NCBI RefSeq assembly: GCF_003315415.1
Contig: NZ_QNSB01000006.1
Coordinates: forward strand, 186,001 to 250,000
Direction of reading: 5' to 3'
DNA: 64,000 bases
Source: Brevibacterium sanguinis
Lineage (GTDB): Bacteria; Actinomycetota; Actinomycetes; Actinomycetales; Brevibacteriaceae
Under the pieces are notes generated by a model. That model saw only the letters and a program-made list of their open reading frames with translations, was not told the DNA's origin and did no database searches. Positions within the stretch are counted from its first letter, which is position 1; each line of letters opens with the position of its first letter. Position numbers and translations under genes: made by a program. Below are positions 42,093-50,773 of this stretch, piece by piece.

Positions 42093-43532
42093 GTGGAGAC
42101 CCAGTCACAGCCGGACGACCCCGGCAAACCCATCGACTCCGAGGCACTCGCCACCGCCGACAGACTCACGTTCACTTCTCAAGAGGTCCCCGAATCGGGA
42201 GTGAAGCCCAACCGCAAGGGCATCGGCAAGCTCCGCTGGGGGATCGCGGTGCTGCTGTTCTTCGGCGTCCTCATCAACTACATCGATCGCAGCTCGATCG
42301 CGGTCGCCGAGGGCCACATCCGGGAGGACTTCGGTCTCTCCGCCGCGGAGATGGGCGTCGTCCTCTCGAGCTTCGGTTGGTCCTATGTCCTCATGCAGAT
42401 CCCGGCCGGCCTGCTGCTCGACAAGATCGGCATCAAATGGGTGTTCCGGATCGCCACGATCATGTGGAGCCTGTCGTGCTTCCTCACCGCGATCATCAGC
42501 GGCACAGGCCTGCTCATCCTCGCCCGCATCGTCCTCGGGGTCGCCGAGGCGCCGATCTTCCCCGGCGCGATGAAGATGACCGGCTACTGGTTCCCCCGCT
42601 CGGAGCGCGGGACGGCCACTGCCGTCTTCGACTCCGGCCAGCGACTGTCGAACGTCATCGGCTTCCCGCTCGTCGCCGCCGCCGTCGTCTCCTTCGGCTG
42701 GCGCGGAGCCTTCGTCGCGATGGGCCTGCTCAGCCTCACCTACGTCATCGTCTTCTTCTGGAAGTACCGGGACCCCAAGGAGTCCTACCGCAAGGGCCTG
42801 ATGAAGGAGACCGAGCTCACCTACATCCGTGAGGGCGGCGCCCAGGACGAGGACGCCCCGCGTCCCAACCCGCTGTCGAACCTCGGCTACATCCTCAAGC
42901 AGCGCAAGGTCTGGGGCATGTCGATCGGCCTCGGCTGCGCCGGCTACACCCAATGGATGCTGCTCACCTGGCTGCCCGGCTACCTCCAGACCGAGATGGG
43001 CATGAACATCATGTCCTCGGGCATCTTCACCGCCCTGCCGTGGCTCATCGCCGTGGCGGTCGAGTTCATCTTCCCCGGTTGGCTGCTCGACCACCTCATG
43101 CGACTTGGCAAGTCCGGCACATTCGTCCGCAAGGCATTCATCATCGCCGGCATGCTCATCGCGATGACCGTCATGGGGGCGGCATTCACCGACAACGTCG
43201 CCTGGGCCCTGTTCTGGATCACATTGGGCACCTGCGGGATCACCATCTCCTTCTGCGTGACGAACTCGCTGCCCGCCCTCATCGCTCCCGAGGGCGGGGT
43301 CGGCGCCACCGGCTCGGTGATGAACACCGTCAACAACCTCATCGGCACCTCGGCGCCGATCGTCACCGGCTTCGTCGTCGACATCACCGGCGGGTTCAAC
43401 GGCGCGTTCATCATCTGCGGCATCCTCCTGGCCATCGGCATCTTCTTCTACACCGTGGTGCTCGGGCCCATCGTCCAGATCCCCACGGCCGAGGAGCGAA
43501 GGGCCGCCAAGCCGGCAGCCGCCGGGACGTGA
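42093..43532 (+). CDS. MFS transporter (anion:cation symporter type)
   Basis: A 479-residue facilitator: LLFFGVLINYIDRSSIAVAEGHIREDFGLSAAEMG at the first segment, GLLLDKIGIKWVFRIATI in loop 2-3, and LGVAEAPIFPGAMKMTGYWFPRSERGTATA, the usual ACS-family stretch (galactonate, phthalate, tartrate carriers). GTG 42093 has AGAGGA six bases upstream; ATG 42033 would add 20 polar residues. It is convergent with the FAD oxidase and separated from it by a strong hairpin. Substrate unknown; an organic anion is likely. Confidence 0.82.
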   Translation: METQSQPDDPGKPIDSEALATADRLTFTSQEVPESGVKPNRKGIGKLRWGIAVLLFFGVLINYIDRSSIAVAEGHIREDFGLSAAEMGVVLSSFGWSYVLMQIPAGLLLDKIGIKWVFRIATIMWSLSCFLTAIISGTGLLILARIVLGVAEAPIFPGAMKMTGYWFPRSERGTATAVFDSGQRLSNVIGFPLVAAAVVSFGWRGAFVAMGLLSLTYVIVFFWKYRDPKESYRKGLMKETELTYIREGGAQDEDAPRPNPLSNLGYILKQRKVWGMSIGLGCAGYTQWMLLTWLPGYLQTEMGMNIMSSGIFTALPWLIAVAVEFIFPGWLLDHLMRLGKSGTFVRKAFIIAGMLIAMTVMGAAFTDNVAWALFWITLGTCGITISFCVTNSLPALIAPEGGVGATGSVMNTVNNLIGTSAPIVTGFVVDITGGFNGAFIICGILLAIGIFFYTVVLGPIVQIPTAEERRAAKPAAAGT

Positions 43533-43563
43533 CATCCGGGCGCGGGCGATCGGCTCGCGCCCT

Positions 43564-43594
43564 GCCCGGGGTACCGGTCGCCGGTGCCCCGGGC
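43564..43594. terminator. Bidirectional terminator hairpin
   Basis: A 14-bp stem (43564-43577 with 43581-43594, one G-U-type mismatch) and a three-base loop lie between the convergent MFS (stop 43532) and FAD oxidase (stop 43596) genes. Confidence 0.6.
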
Positions 43595-43595
43595 C

Positions 43596-44762
43596 TCACA
43601 CTGCGGGGGCGGCCACGCTCGCTCCCCGGCTCTCGAAGGTGCGGGCGGCCGTGCCGAAGCACATCGTCATGCCGATCCCCGAGGTGACCGAGACGGCACG
43701 CGTGTGCTCGTCGATGTCCTCCATGAGCAGGGATGTGTGCGGGCTCGAGGCGTAGATGCCCTGCCAGCGCTGCCGGATCCGCAGCGGCGCCCCGATGATC
43801 CCGGAGATCTCCTCGATGATCCGGTCGGTGATCCACTCCTCCTGGAACGGCGGCATCGTGATGTCGTAGCTGTGGCTGTCGCCGAGGAGCACGGTCCCGT
43901 CGGGACGCATCGTGAACATGATGTTCGCGCCGAGTTCGACGAGTTCGGGAGTGCTCCGGGCGATCGCCTCCGCCAGCTCGCGATGGCCCGGCATCGCCGT
44001 GAACCCGTCGTATCGGGTCAGTGAGGTGCCGGTGAGGATCGCCGACTCCGTCGTCAACGAGTCCGGGGCCGGGGCCAGGGCCATCTGCAGAGAGCACCGG
44101 GTCACCTCGTAGCGGGCAGCGAGCTCGGGCTGGAGGTGGTCGAGGTCGTGTCCGACGCAGACGATGACCCTCTCGGCCTCGAACTCCCCCGCCGAGGTGA
44201 GCGCCCGTCCTCCGCCCACGGCCCCGACGCTGACGCCGAAGAGGACATCGGCGCGCGGCTGCGCGGCGATCCACTCGGCGATGGCCCCGGCAGTGGTGCG
44301 CGGGTCGACCCTGAGGTCCGCCGGCAGGAAGGCCCCGCCGAGGAACCCGGAGTCGTCGGCCCGCCCGAGCCTGCCGGCCACCTCGGCCGAGGTGAGGAGG
44401 CGGACCGCGTCGTCACCGCGGTCGTCGCGGAACTGTTCGACCACGGCCATCTCCTCCGGGCTGCGGGCGACCACGACGGCACCGGCCTCGGGGGCCCAGA
44501 ATCCGACGTCGCGCGCGCAGTCGAGCCAGCCCTGGCGGGAGGTGAAGGCCATGTCGCTGAGGTCCCTGCCCTGGCCGGTGATGCAGCAGTGGCCGAAGTT
44601 GCGGATCGAGGCCCCGTTGGGCCGGTGGTCGCGTTCGACGACCCGCACGCTCAGTCCCTGGCGCAGCGCCTCGTAGGCGTGTGCCAGTCCGACGATTCCG
44701 GCCCCGATGACGAGGACGTCGGTCTTCTCGTGCCTGCCCTCGGCAATTCGCAGAGTGGTCAT
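43596..44762 (-). CDS. FAD-dependent amine oxidoreductase (TIGR03364-like)
   Basis: A 388-residue DAO-type flavoprotein: VLVIGAGIVGLAHAYEALRQG binds ADP at about residues 16-36, followed by RPNGASIRNFGHCCITGQG, and a C-terminal SVTSGIGMTMCFGTAA. This fits the TIGR03364 family, often encoded beside phosphonate-degradation genes. Together with a phosphonoacetaldehyde dehydrogenase and phosphonoacetate hydrolase nearby, oxidation of 2-aminoethylphosphonate or its N-methyl form to phosphonoacetaldehyde is a well-supported inference. It follows the LysR gene on the same strand by about 80 bases. Confidence 0.8.
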   Translation of the reverse strand: MTTLRIAEGRHEKTDVLVIGAGIVGLAHAYEALRQGLSVRVVERDHRPNGASIRNFGHCCITGQGRDLSDMAFTSRQGWLDCARDVGFWAPEAGAVVVARSPEEMAVVEQFRDDRGDDAVRLLTSAEVAGRLGRADDSGFLGGAFLPADLRVDPRTTAGAIAEWIAAQPRADVLFGVSVGAVGGGRALTSAGEFEAERVIVCVGHDLDHLQPELAARYEVTRCSLQMALAPAPDSLTTESAILTGTSLTRYDGFTAMPGHRELAEAIARSTPELVELGANIMFTMRPDGTVLLGDSHSYDITMPPFQEEWITDRIIEEISGIIGAPLRIRQRWQGIYASSPHTSLLMEDIDEHTRAVSVTSGIGMTMCFGTAARTFESRGASVAAPAV

Positions 44763-44844
44763 GTCTGTCCTTTCCTCGTCCGCGTCATCGTCGACACGGA
44801 CTGTCAGTAGGTGCCCGCACGTCGCGGGCGTCGATCGTCGTCGC

Positions 44845-45756
44845 TCAGGTCGGCCAGGACTCGAGGTCCTGGAGGTGCCGGCGGAACTCCCGTTCCAGGG
44901 GGCTGTGGACGTAGCTTCTCGTGCTCAGGAGGTAGACCTCGCGGGGGGCGGGTTCCGGGACCACCCGGATCTCGGCCAGGCGTCCCTCCCCGAGGTCCCG
45001 GTCGACGACGTGCTCGGAGATCAGGGTGATGCCGAGTCCTGCCCGCGCGGCCTCCTTCGCCGCCTCCGCGGTCCAGATGGTGCATCTCCTCGCCTCGGGC
45101 AGGGCCCAGATGCTCAGCGCCCGTTCCTGCCCCTCCCGTGTCGAGGAGCCCGGTTCCCGCAGGAGGAAGCACTCCCCGGACAGCTCCCAGGGTTCGACCG
45201 TCCTCCCGGCCATGGGGTGGTGGGCGCCGGCGACGAGGCGCAGCCGTTCCGAGAGCAGGGAGGTGACCTCGATCTCGTCGTCGACGACTGTGCCGAACGT
45301 CAGCCCGAGCCCGGTCCTGCCCTCGAGGATCGACTGGAGGACGGCCTCGGAGTTGCCGACGACGATCTCGACCTGGGCGTCGTCGCGCCCGCCGAGGAAG
45401 TCCCCGATGACGCGGGGGAGCAGATGCGAGCCCAGGGTGGTCGTGCCCGCAACGGACAGCCGGCGGTCGATGCTCCCCGTCGCGGCCGCGATCTCATCGT
45501 TGATCCCCGACAGCGTGTGCAGCAGCTCCTTCGCCCGCTGCGAGAACAGCTTCCCCGCCTCGGTGGGCGTGGCACCCCAGGGGCCGCGCTCGAACAGCTG
45601 GGCGCCGAGGGACTTCTCGAGGCTGCGGATATGCCCGGAGACCGACGGCTGGGAGACGAAGAGGTTCTTCGCCGTCTTCGACAGCGATCCGGTCTCGACC
45701 ACGGACAGGAAGATCCGCAGACTGAGCACATTGAGGTCCATTCCCACAATGACCAT
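44845..45756 (-). CDS. LysR-family transcriptional regulator
   Basis: A 303-residue LysR protein: LNVLSLRIFLSVVETGSLSKTAKNLFVSQPSVSGHIRSLEKSLGAQLFERG holds the helix-turn-helix at about residues 8-55; the rest is a periplasmic-binding-type effector domain. ATG 45756 has GGAGG nine bases upstream; ATG 45741 would lose five residues. It lies between the dehydrogenase and oxidase genes of the phosphonate set, so it probably controls that operon in response to a phosphonate or intermediate. Confidence 0.85.
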   Translation of the reverse strand: MVIVGMDLNVLSLRIFLSVVETGSLSKTAKNLFVSQPSVSGHIRSLEKSLGAQLFERGPWGATPTEAGKLFSQRAKELLHTLSGINDEIAAATGSIDRRLSVAGTTTLGSHLLPRVIGDFLGGRDDAQVEIVVGNSEAVLQSILEGRTGLGLTFGTVVDDEIEVTSLLSERLRLVAGAHHPMAGRTVEPWELSGECFLLREPGSSTREGQERALSIWALPEARRCTIWTAEAAKEAARAGLGITLISEHVVDRDLGEGRLAEIRVVPEPAPREVYLLSTRSYVHSPLEREFRRHLQDLESWPT

Positions 45757-45760
45757 TGTG
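45745..45760. promoter_or_regulatory. Inverted repeat over the LysR start codon
   Basis: CACAATG-ac-CATTGTG, a perfect inverted repeat that covers the ATG at 45756. A repressor bound here, or a hairpin in the message, would limit regulator synthesis. If the start is ATG 45741 it lies directly upstream. Confidence 0.4.
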
Positions 45761-45789
45761 CACGACCTCCGCGTCTCCCCGGCCCGCCC

Positions 45790-47277
45790 TCAGAACGCGA
45801 TGCACGCCGAGCGCAGCTCCGTGTAGAACTCCCAGGTCTCCGCCGAGCACTCGGGTGCCCCGTACTGGGACAGCTTCGCCCCCATGTGGGGCAGGTGCGG
45901 CCAGGCGCCGACGCCGGGTCGGTTGACGTGGAGCATCCCGGCCTCGAACCGCTCGAGGGCGTCGAAGATGTTCGCGCGGTCCTGCGTGAAGATCGTCCCG
46001 GACATCCCGTAGCGCACGGAGTTGGAGATCTCCATCGCCTCGTCGAAGTCCGCGGCGTCGATGACCGACAGCACGGGGCCGAAGACCTCCTCCGTCGCGA
46101 TCTCGGAATCGGCCGGCACCTCGGTGAGGACGGTCGGGGCCATGTAGTGCCCGCCGCTGGGGTCGGAGATCGGGCGTCCGCCCGCGCGCACCCTGGCGCC
46201 GATGGCGATCGCGCCCTCGACAGCCTCGACGCAGGCGGTCAGCCGGCTCTCGTCGACGACGGGGCCCAGGTCGGTGTCGGCGGAGAGCGGATCGCCGACG
46301 ACCATGTCGGAGACGCGATCGACGATCCTGCTCACCAGGTCCTCGCGCACGCTCGACTCGACGACGACGCGGCTCGTCGCGCTGCACCGCTGCCCGGCCT
46401 GCCCGAAGGCGCCGTGGACGATCGCGGAGGCCGCGGCGTCTAGGTCGGCGTCGGCGAGCACGATGACGGCGTTCTTGCCGCCGAGCTCGAGCTGGGTCCG
46501 GGCCAGCCGGTGGGCCGCGGCGCTCTGGATCCGCAGTCCCACGGGCAGGGATCCCGTGAAGGAGATCCCCCGGACGTCGGGATGCGAAGTGAGCGCCTCG
46601 CCCGGCTCCCGGTCGCCCTGGAGGAGGTTGATCGCTCCCGGGGCGACCCCCGCCTCGGCGAGGATCTCGACCATCACGGCCGTGCTCAGCGGCGCGAGCG
46701 GGGAGGGCTTGATCACCGCGGTGCACCCGGACAGGAGGGCCGGGGCGGCCTTCCACACGGGGATCGCCAGCGGGAAGTTCCACGGGGTGATGAGGGCGAC
46801 GACCCCCAGGGGCCGGTGCCAGGTCAGCGCCATCGAACGGGGCTCGTCGGCCGGGAGGGTCGACCCGGACAATCGGCGCCCCTCACCGGCGATGAAGCGG
46901 AGGATCTCGGTGGCCCGGTCGACCTCGGAGCGGGCCTCGGTGAGCTTCTTCCCCTGCTCGGAGGTGATCACATGCGCCAGCTCCTCCTTCCTGCGGTCCA
47001 TGATCTCGGCGGCGCGGAAGAGGATCTTCCCGCGCTCGATGCTGCCGAGCCCCGCCCAGCCGGCCTGGGCCCGCCGGGCCGCCTCCACGGCCGCGAGCGC
47101 GTCGTCGATGTCGGAGTCGGCCACCTCGGCGATGACCTCGGCGGGTCGGGCCGGGTTCCGGTTCGGGAAGGTCGCCCCGCTGTGGGCGGCGACCCATTCG
47201 CCGCCGATGAAGTTGCGGCTGAGGTGGGCGGCCAACCAGGTGTCGACGGTGGGCCGCGTGTCGGTGGGGACAGTCAT
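45790..47277 (-). CDS. phnY: Aldehyde dehydrogenase, probable phosphonoacetaldehyde dehydrogenase
   Basis: A 495-residue NAD-dependent ALDH with Glu in LELGGKN and catalytic Cys in AGQRCSATSRVV, and ITPWNFPLAIPVWKAAPALLSG, FTGSLPVG and EEVFGPV elsewhere. All catalytic residues are present. By sequence alone it is a general ALDH; the phosphonoacetaldehyde assignment rests on location between the phosphonate antiporter, a LysR regulator and a phosphonoacetate hydrolase. It would oxidise phosphonoacetaldehyde to phosphonoacetate. The next gene (LysR) starts 33 bases after the stop. Confidence 0.72.
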   Translation of the reverse strand: MTVPTDTRPTVDTWLAAHLSRNFIGGEWVAAHSGATFPNRNPARPAEVIAEVADSDIDDALAAVEAARRAQAGWAGLGSIERGKILFRAAEIMDRRKEELAHVITSEQGKKLTEARSEVDRATEILRFIAGEGRRLSGSTLPADEPRSMALTWHRPLGVVALITPWNFPLAIPVWKAAPALLSGCTAVIKPSPLAPLSTAVMVEILAEAGVAPGAINLLQGDREPGEALTSHPDVRGISFTGSLPVGLRIQSAAAHRLARTQLELGGKNAVIVLADADLDAAASAIVHGAFGQAGQRCSATSRVVVESSVREDLVSRIVDRVSDMVVGDPLSADTDLGPVVDESRLTACVEAVEGAIAIGARVRAGGRPISDPSGGHYMAPTVLTEVPADSEIATEEVFGPVLSVIDAADFDEAMEISNSVRYGMSGTIFTQDRANIFDALERFEAGMLHVNRPGVGAWPHLPHMGAKLSQYGAPECSAETWEFYTELRSACIAF

Positions 47278-47298
47278 GATGGTTCTGCCTTTCTCAGG

Positions 47299-48702
47299 TC
47301 ACGCCGAGGTGGGGCGCTGGTTCCAGGACGGGATGAGGATGAGGGCGGCGACGAGTGCCGTCGCCGCGAAGATGTAGAACACCGCGGTACCGGGGATGAG
47401 GCCGGGCAGGAGCCCGCCGAGGATCGCTCCGATCGACCCGCAGCCGTTGATGAAGCCGGTGGCGCCCGCGGCGTACTTGCTCGTGCCGAAGTCGACGGCG
47501 GCGATTCCCGAGATCATCGCGTCGGCGGCATAGGCGGTGAGTCCGACGAGGCCGAGCAGGATCGCGATGACGGGGATGGAGCCCAGCGAGGTGGCCGGCT
47601 GCCACAGTGCCAGGGCGACGACGAGGCAGAGCAGGCTGATGACGCTCGGCGGAACGCGGCGGGCCTTGAACAGGGTGTCCGAGAGCCACCCGATGAGGAC
47701 GGGAGCGGCGACCCCGGCGACGCCGAAGGTGACCGGAACCATGATCGCCGTGATCTTGTCGACCCCGGGCATGGCGTCGACGACCATGACCGGTCCCCAG
47801 AGGAGGATGGCGTAGCGGGCCGGTTTGAGCATGAAGTAGACGATTCCCAGCCGGAGCACCATCGAGTCGTGCCGGGCGGCGGCGAGCAGGTCGCTGAACC
47901 GGAAGCGCTCGTTGGGGACCTTGACCACGGGGACGGGTGCGCGGGTGCCGGCGGGTCGGTGCGCCCGCTGCTCGTACGTGTCGTCGAGCTTCGCGGGGTC
48001 GTCGTCGATGCCGGGCAGGCCGACCTCCTGCGGATTGTTCCGCTGGAAGATGAGGAACAGGACGAGGGCGACGATCATCACCGCGGCGCCCGTGAAGAAC
48101 GCCCACCGCCAGGAGTCGAAGACGCTGTAGGCGACCCAGCCCATGACCGGCACGGCCACGAGGCCGCCGAACGCGTAGCTGGTCGAGAAGAATCCCATCG
48201 CCCGACCGCGCTTGGCGACGGTGAAGAACGAGGCGATGTTCTTGCTCAGTGAGGACCATCCCGTCGATTGGGCGAGGCCCTGGACGATCATCAGGGGCAG
48301 GAACATCCACAGGGCCGGGATGATGCCCATGAACAGGGCGGCGATCGCGGCGAAGAGCATGCCCCCGGCGACGACCACCCGCTGCCCGAAGCGCTCGGCC
48401 AGGGCACCCCAGACGAACTGCCCGATGGCATAGGCGGCGAGGTAGGCCGAGTCGAGGTAGCCGAGGTTGGCGCGGCTGATGACGCCTTCGTCGAGGATGC
48501 CGACCTTCGCCGCCGAGATCGCGTTGCGGGGGAAGTAGAACGCCGCGTAGGCCAGCCAGCTGAGGGCGAAGATCCGCATCTGCCATTTGATGAGGACGTG
48601 CCGGTTGGTGATGACTCCGGGCTGCGCTGACGAGCGCTCGTTCGGAGGAGGAACGTCGGTGAGGGTCACCTGTCGGTCTGGATCATTGGTCATTCGCGCC
48701 AT
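47299..48702 (-). CDS. OPA-family organophosphate:phosphate antiporter-like transporter
   Basis: A 467-residue, 12-segment facilitator. The stretch AFYFPRNAISAAKVGILDEGVISRANLGYLDSAYLAAYAIGQFVWG is the N-terminal signature of the OPA (GlpT/UhpT/PgtP) family. These antiporters exchange an organophosphate for inorganic phosphate. In this cluster the imported compound is probably a phosphonate and the exported one the phosphate released downstream. ATG 48702 has AGGAG six bases upstream; ATG 48693 is an alternative. A terminator-like hairpin separates it from the hydrolase gene, so it has its own promoter; the PhnY gene starts 22 bases after its stop. Confidence 0.82.
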   Translation of the reverse strand: MARMTNDPDRQVTLTDVPPPNERSSAQPGVITNRHVLIKWQMRIFALSWLAYAAFYFPRNAISAAKVGILDEGVISRANLGYLDSAYLAAYAIGQFVWGALAERFGQRVVVAGGMLFAAIAALFMGIIPALWMFLPLMIVQGLAQSTGWSSLSKNIASFFTVAKRGRAMGFFSTSYAFGGLVAVPVMGWVAYSVFDSWRWAFFTGAAVMIVALVLFLIFQRNNPQEVGLPGIDDDPAKLDDTYEQRAHRPAGTRAPVPVVKVPNERFRFSDLLAAARHDSMVLRLGIVYFMLKPARYAILLWGPVMVVDAMPGVDKITAIMVPVTFGVAGVAAPVLIGWLSDTLFKARRVPPSVISLLCLVVALALWQPATSLGSIPVIAILLGLVGLTAYAADAMISGIAAVDFGTSKYAAGATGFINGCGSIGAILGGLLPGLIPGTAVFYIFAATALVAALILIPSWNQRPTSA

Positions 48703-48827
48703 TGCGATCTCCTGATGCCGTTGAAGCCGATATTCACGTTGTCGAGCACGTAGGGGGATGGATCGGGTGCCGGGGAGGGTGCGGGGCAGAACTTGCCGTG
48801 CCCGGCGTGGGTGCTCCGGCTCCGGCC

Positions 48828-48852
48828 GCCCGGCCCCGCAGTGGGGCCGGGC
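48828..48852 (-). terminator. Hairpin downstream of phosphonoacetate hydrolase
   Basis: GCCCGGCCCC pairs with GGGGCCGGGC over a five-base loop, 52 bases past the phnA stop. It suggests that phnA is transcribed separately from the antiporter-dehydrogenase genes. The rest of 48703-48903 is GC-rich and without a gene. Confidence 0.5.
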
Positions 48853-48903
48853 ACGGGCCGGATCGGGTCGGCGGGCCCGGGCCGGCGGGTCGTCCGGGGG
48901 TGC

Positions 48904-50265
48904 TCAGGCTCCCGGAGCCGGCGCCGAGGCGGCCGTCGCCTCGGCGGTCACATGGGTCGTCGCGACCCAGAACGCGTCGTAGTTGTGGAGCAGGGCCTCC
49001 TCGCCGCCGGGCCCACGCGAGGCGGTGCCCTCCGGTGCGGGCACCGGGCGGTTGATGAGGAAGGGGATGTCGAGCTCGCCGAGGCCGCCGTGCGACCGCA
49101 GCGGCACGTCGAGGTTCTCGAGGTCGTGCCACTCGGGATAGCGGCCGATCGCCGAGTACTTGTCGGACAGGACCGTGATGTCGCCCATCCGGTCGAGCGG
49201 CATCGAGTAGAGTTCGGCGGCGTCCTCCGACCGCAGGATCGACGTCAGCCCCTCCTTGCCCGTGAGCCCGTCGATGACGGCCTGCCTGTCGGCTCCCTCG
49301 GGCAGGTAGACGTTCGCGAAGGAGCCCAGGGCACCGTGGTGGACGGTGTAGGGGTCGGTGATCGGGAGGATGACACGGCTGCCGGTCTCCCCCTCGCCGA
49401 TGCCGAGGATCGCGTCGACCTCGCTCTCGAGGTAGATGACGCGCGGGCTGCCGTCCTCCTGGTGCTTCGGGCTCATTCCGTGATCAGCGGTGATCGCCAC
49501 CACCGCTCCGAGCTCGTCGAGCTGAGCGGCGTAGGAGTCGAGCATCGCGTAGAAGTCGTCGGCGACGGGCGTGCCCGGGGCGTTCTTGTGCTGGATGAAG
49601 TCGGTGAGGGTGAGGTACATGATGTCGGGTCGACGGTCGGCGAGCAGCTTCACGCCGGCGGCGAGGACGAACTCGCTGAGTTCGGCCGAGTAGACATCCG
49701 GCAGATCCATCCCGACGTACTCGAGGACGTCGCCGATCCCGTTCGCCTCGACGGTGGCGGAGTCGGCCTTCTGCGCGGAGAAGCAGATCCCCCTGCGCCG
49801 CGGTTCCCTGATCTCGCCCGACCCGGCCGGGTCGAGGCCCGCCTCGGTGACGCCGCTGGCGAGAAGGGCGCGCAGCTTGTCCTTCGCGGTGACGATGGCG
49901 ACGTCGAGGCCCGCGTCGACCGCGGCGGCGAAGAGGGTGGGGGCGCGCAGGTACTTGGGGTCGTTCATCAGCACCTCCTCGCCCGAGGCGGGGTCGAGGA
50001 TGTAGTTGCCGCAGATCCCGTGGACCGCGGGCGGCCAGCCCGTCGCGATCGACATGTTGTTCGGGTTGGTCAGGGTGGGGATCGCACAGTGGGCCGGCCA
50101 CGACCGGCCGTCGCCCTCGAGGGTGCGCTTCAGCCAGGGCATCCGGCCGTGTTCGATCGCCAACTCGTGATACGCGGGCTCGCTGCCGTCGATGCAGATG
50201 ACGACGACCGGCTCGGAACCGACGACGTACTCGCGGTCGTTGACGGAAAACTGGGTCGGGCTCAT
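48904..50265 (-). CDS. phnA: Phosphonoacetate hydrolase
   Basis: A 453-residue alkaline-phosphatase-superfamily enzyme. It matches known PhnA along its length: SVNDREYVV, VVVICIDGSEPAY with metal-binding Asp26, the nucleophilic Thr66 in TLTNPNNMSIA, AVHGICGNYILD, then TDFIQHKNAPGT, ITADHGMSPKH and SHGGLGELDIPFL supplying Asp/His zinc ligands. It hydrolyses the C-P bond of phosphonoacetate to acetate and phosphate. The ATG at 50265 has GGAGGAG five bases upstream. The leader holds a palindrome and a tandem-repeat array. The sequence ends in an Ala/Pro tail without obvious function. Confidence 0.9.
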   Translation of the reverse strand: MSPTQFSVNDREYVVGSEPVVVICIDGSEPAYHELAIEHGRMPWLKRTLEGDGRSWPAHCAIPTLTNPNNMSIATGWPPAVHGICGNYILDPASGEEVLMNDPKYLRAPTLFAAAVDAGLDVAIVTAKDKLRALLASGVTEAGLDPAGSGEIREPRRRGICFSAQKADSATVEANGIGDVLEYVGMDLPDVYSAELSEFVLAAGVKLLADRRPDIMYLTLTDFIQHKNAPGTPVADDFYAMLDSYAAQLDELGAVVAITADHGMSPKHQEDGSPRVIYLESEVDAILGIGEGETGSRVILPITDPYTVHHGALGSFANVYLPEGADRQAVIDGLTGKEGLTSILRSEDAAELYSMPLDRMGDITVLSDKYSAIGRYPEWHDLENLDVPLRSHGGLGELDIPFLINRPVPAPEGTASRGPGGEEALLHNYDAFWVATTHVTAEATAASAPAPGA

Positions 50266-50373
50266 GTACTCTCCTCCATCACTCCGAGGTGCGCAGGGAC
50301 TGCGCCGTCGGACTCTCTCTGTTACCGGACCCAGTCAATCTCCCTCGGCGTGGACGGAGAAGCCCCGAAACGC

Positions 50374-50387
50374 TGATAGCGCTATCA
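50374..50387. promoter_or_regulatory. LacI/GntR-type palindrome upstream of phnA
   Basis: TGATAGCGCTATCA is a perfect 14-bp palindrome with a central GCGC, typical of LacI-family operators, 109 bases upstream of the phnA start. No LacI gene is in the window. Confidence 0.45.
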
Positions 50388-50436
50388 CGGATCCGAATAA
50401 TGCGAGGTCAGGATGGTTTCGGCACTCTCCCCGCGC

Positions 50437-50538
50437 GAACTGTCCGCGCTCGAGAACTGTTCGGGCGCGCGAACTGTCCGCGCGCGGGAACTGTCCGCGC
50501 GCGGGAACTGTCCGCGCGCGCGAACTGTCCGCGCTCGG
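50437..50538. repeat. Tandem array of a 17-bp repeat (six units)
   Basis: Six units begin at 50437, 50454, 50471, 50488, 50505 and 50522, each starting GAACTGT and continuing as CCGCGCGCGG with minor changes (unit 2 has TTCGGGCGCGC). A seventh partial unit follows. CGCGCGG and CCGCGCG flank GAACTGT, so adjacent units can pair as hairpins. Since 17 is not a multiple of three, any open frame through it is artefactual. It lies 170-270 bases upstream of phnA. Confidence 0.9.
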
Positions 50539-50679
50539 GAAGTCGTGTGCACTTCTTTCCGTCCTCGCACGCTGAATCGGCACAACCGTCACACACGTTG
50601 CCGGGAAGCGGCACGGACGTCACACGATTCGCGGGCGCGGGACCGAGCGCCGACCCGCTGGTTGCCGCTGGACGCACAA

Positions 50680-50731
50680 GCGGGTGCCGTGCCCGGGAAG
50701 CAGAGAACTGCTTCCCGCACACGGCACCCGC
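50680..50731 (-). terminator. Long hairpin downstream of the semialdehyde dehydrogenase
   Basis: Two stacked stems: 50680-50691 pairs with 50720-50731, and 50695-50703 with 50708-50716, with a four-base loop. It lies 43 bases past the stop of the gene at 50774, as expected for its terminator. The whole gap 50266-50773 has no gene. Confidence 0.65.
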
Positions 50732-50773
50732 AGTCACCGCGCCGGCGCGACCGGAGCGGCGGTCGACCGGAGG

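Noticed and set aside
50437-50538. CRISPR array
   Set aside because: Units are directly adjacent with no unique spacers and no cas genes are present.
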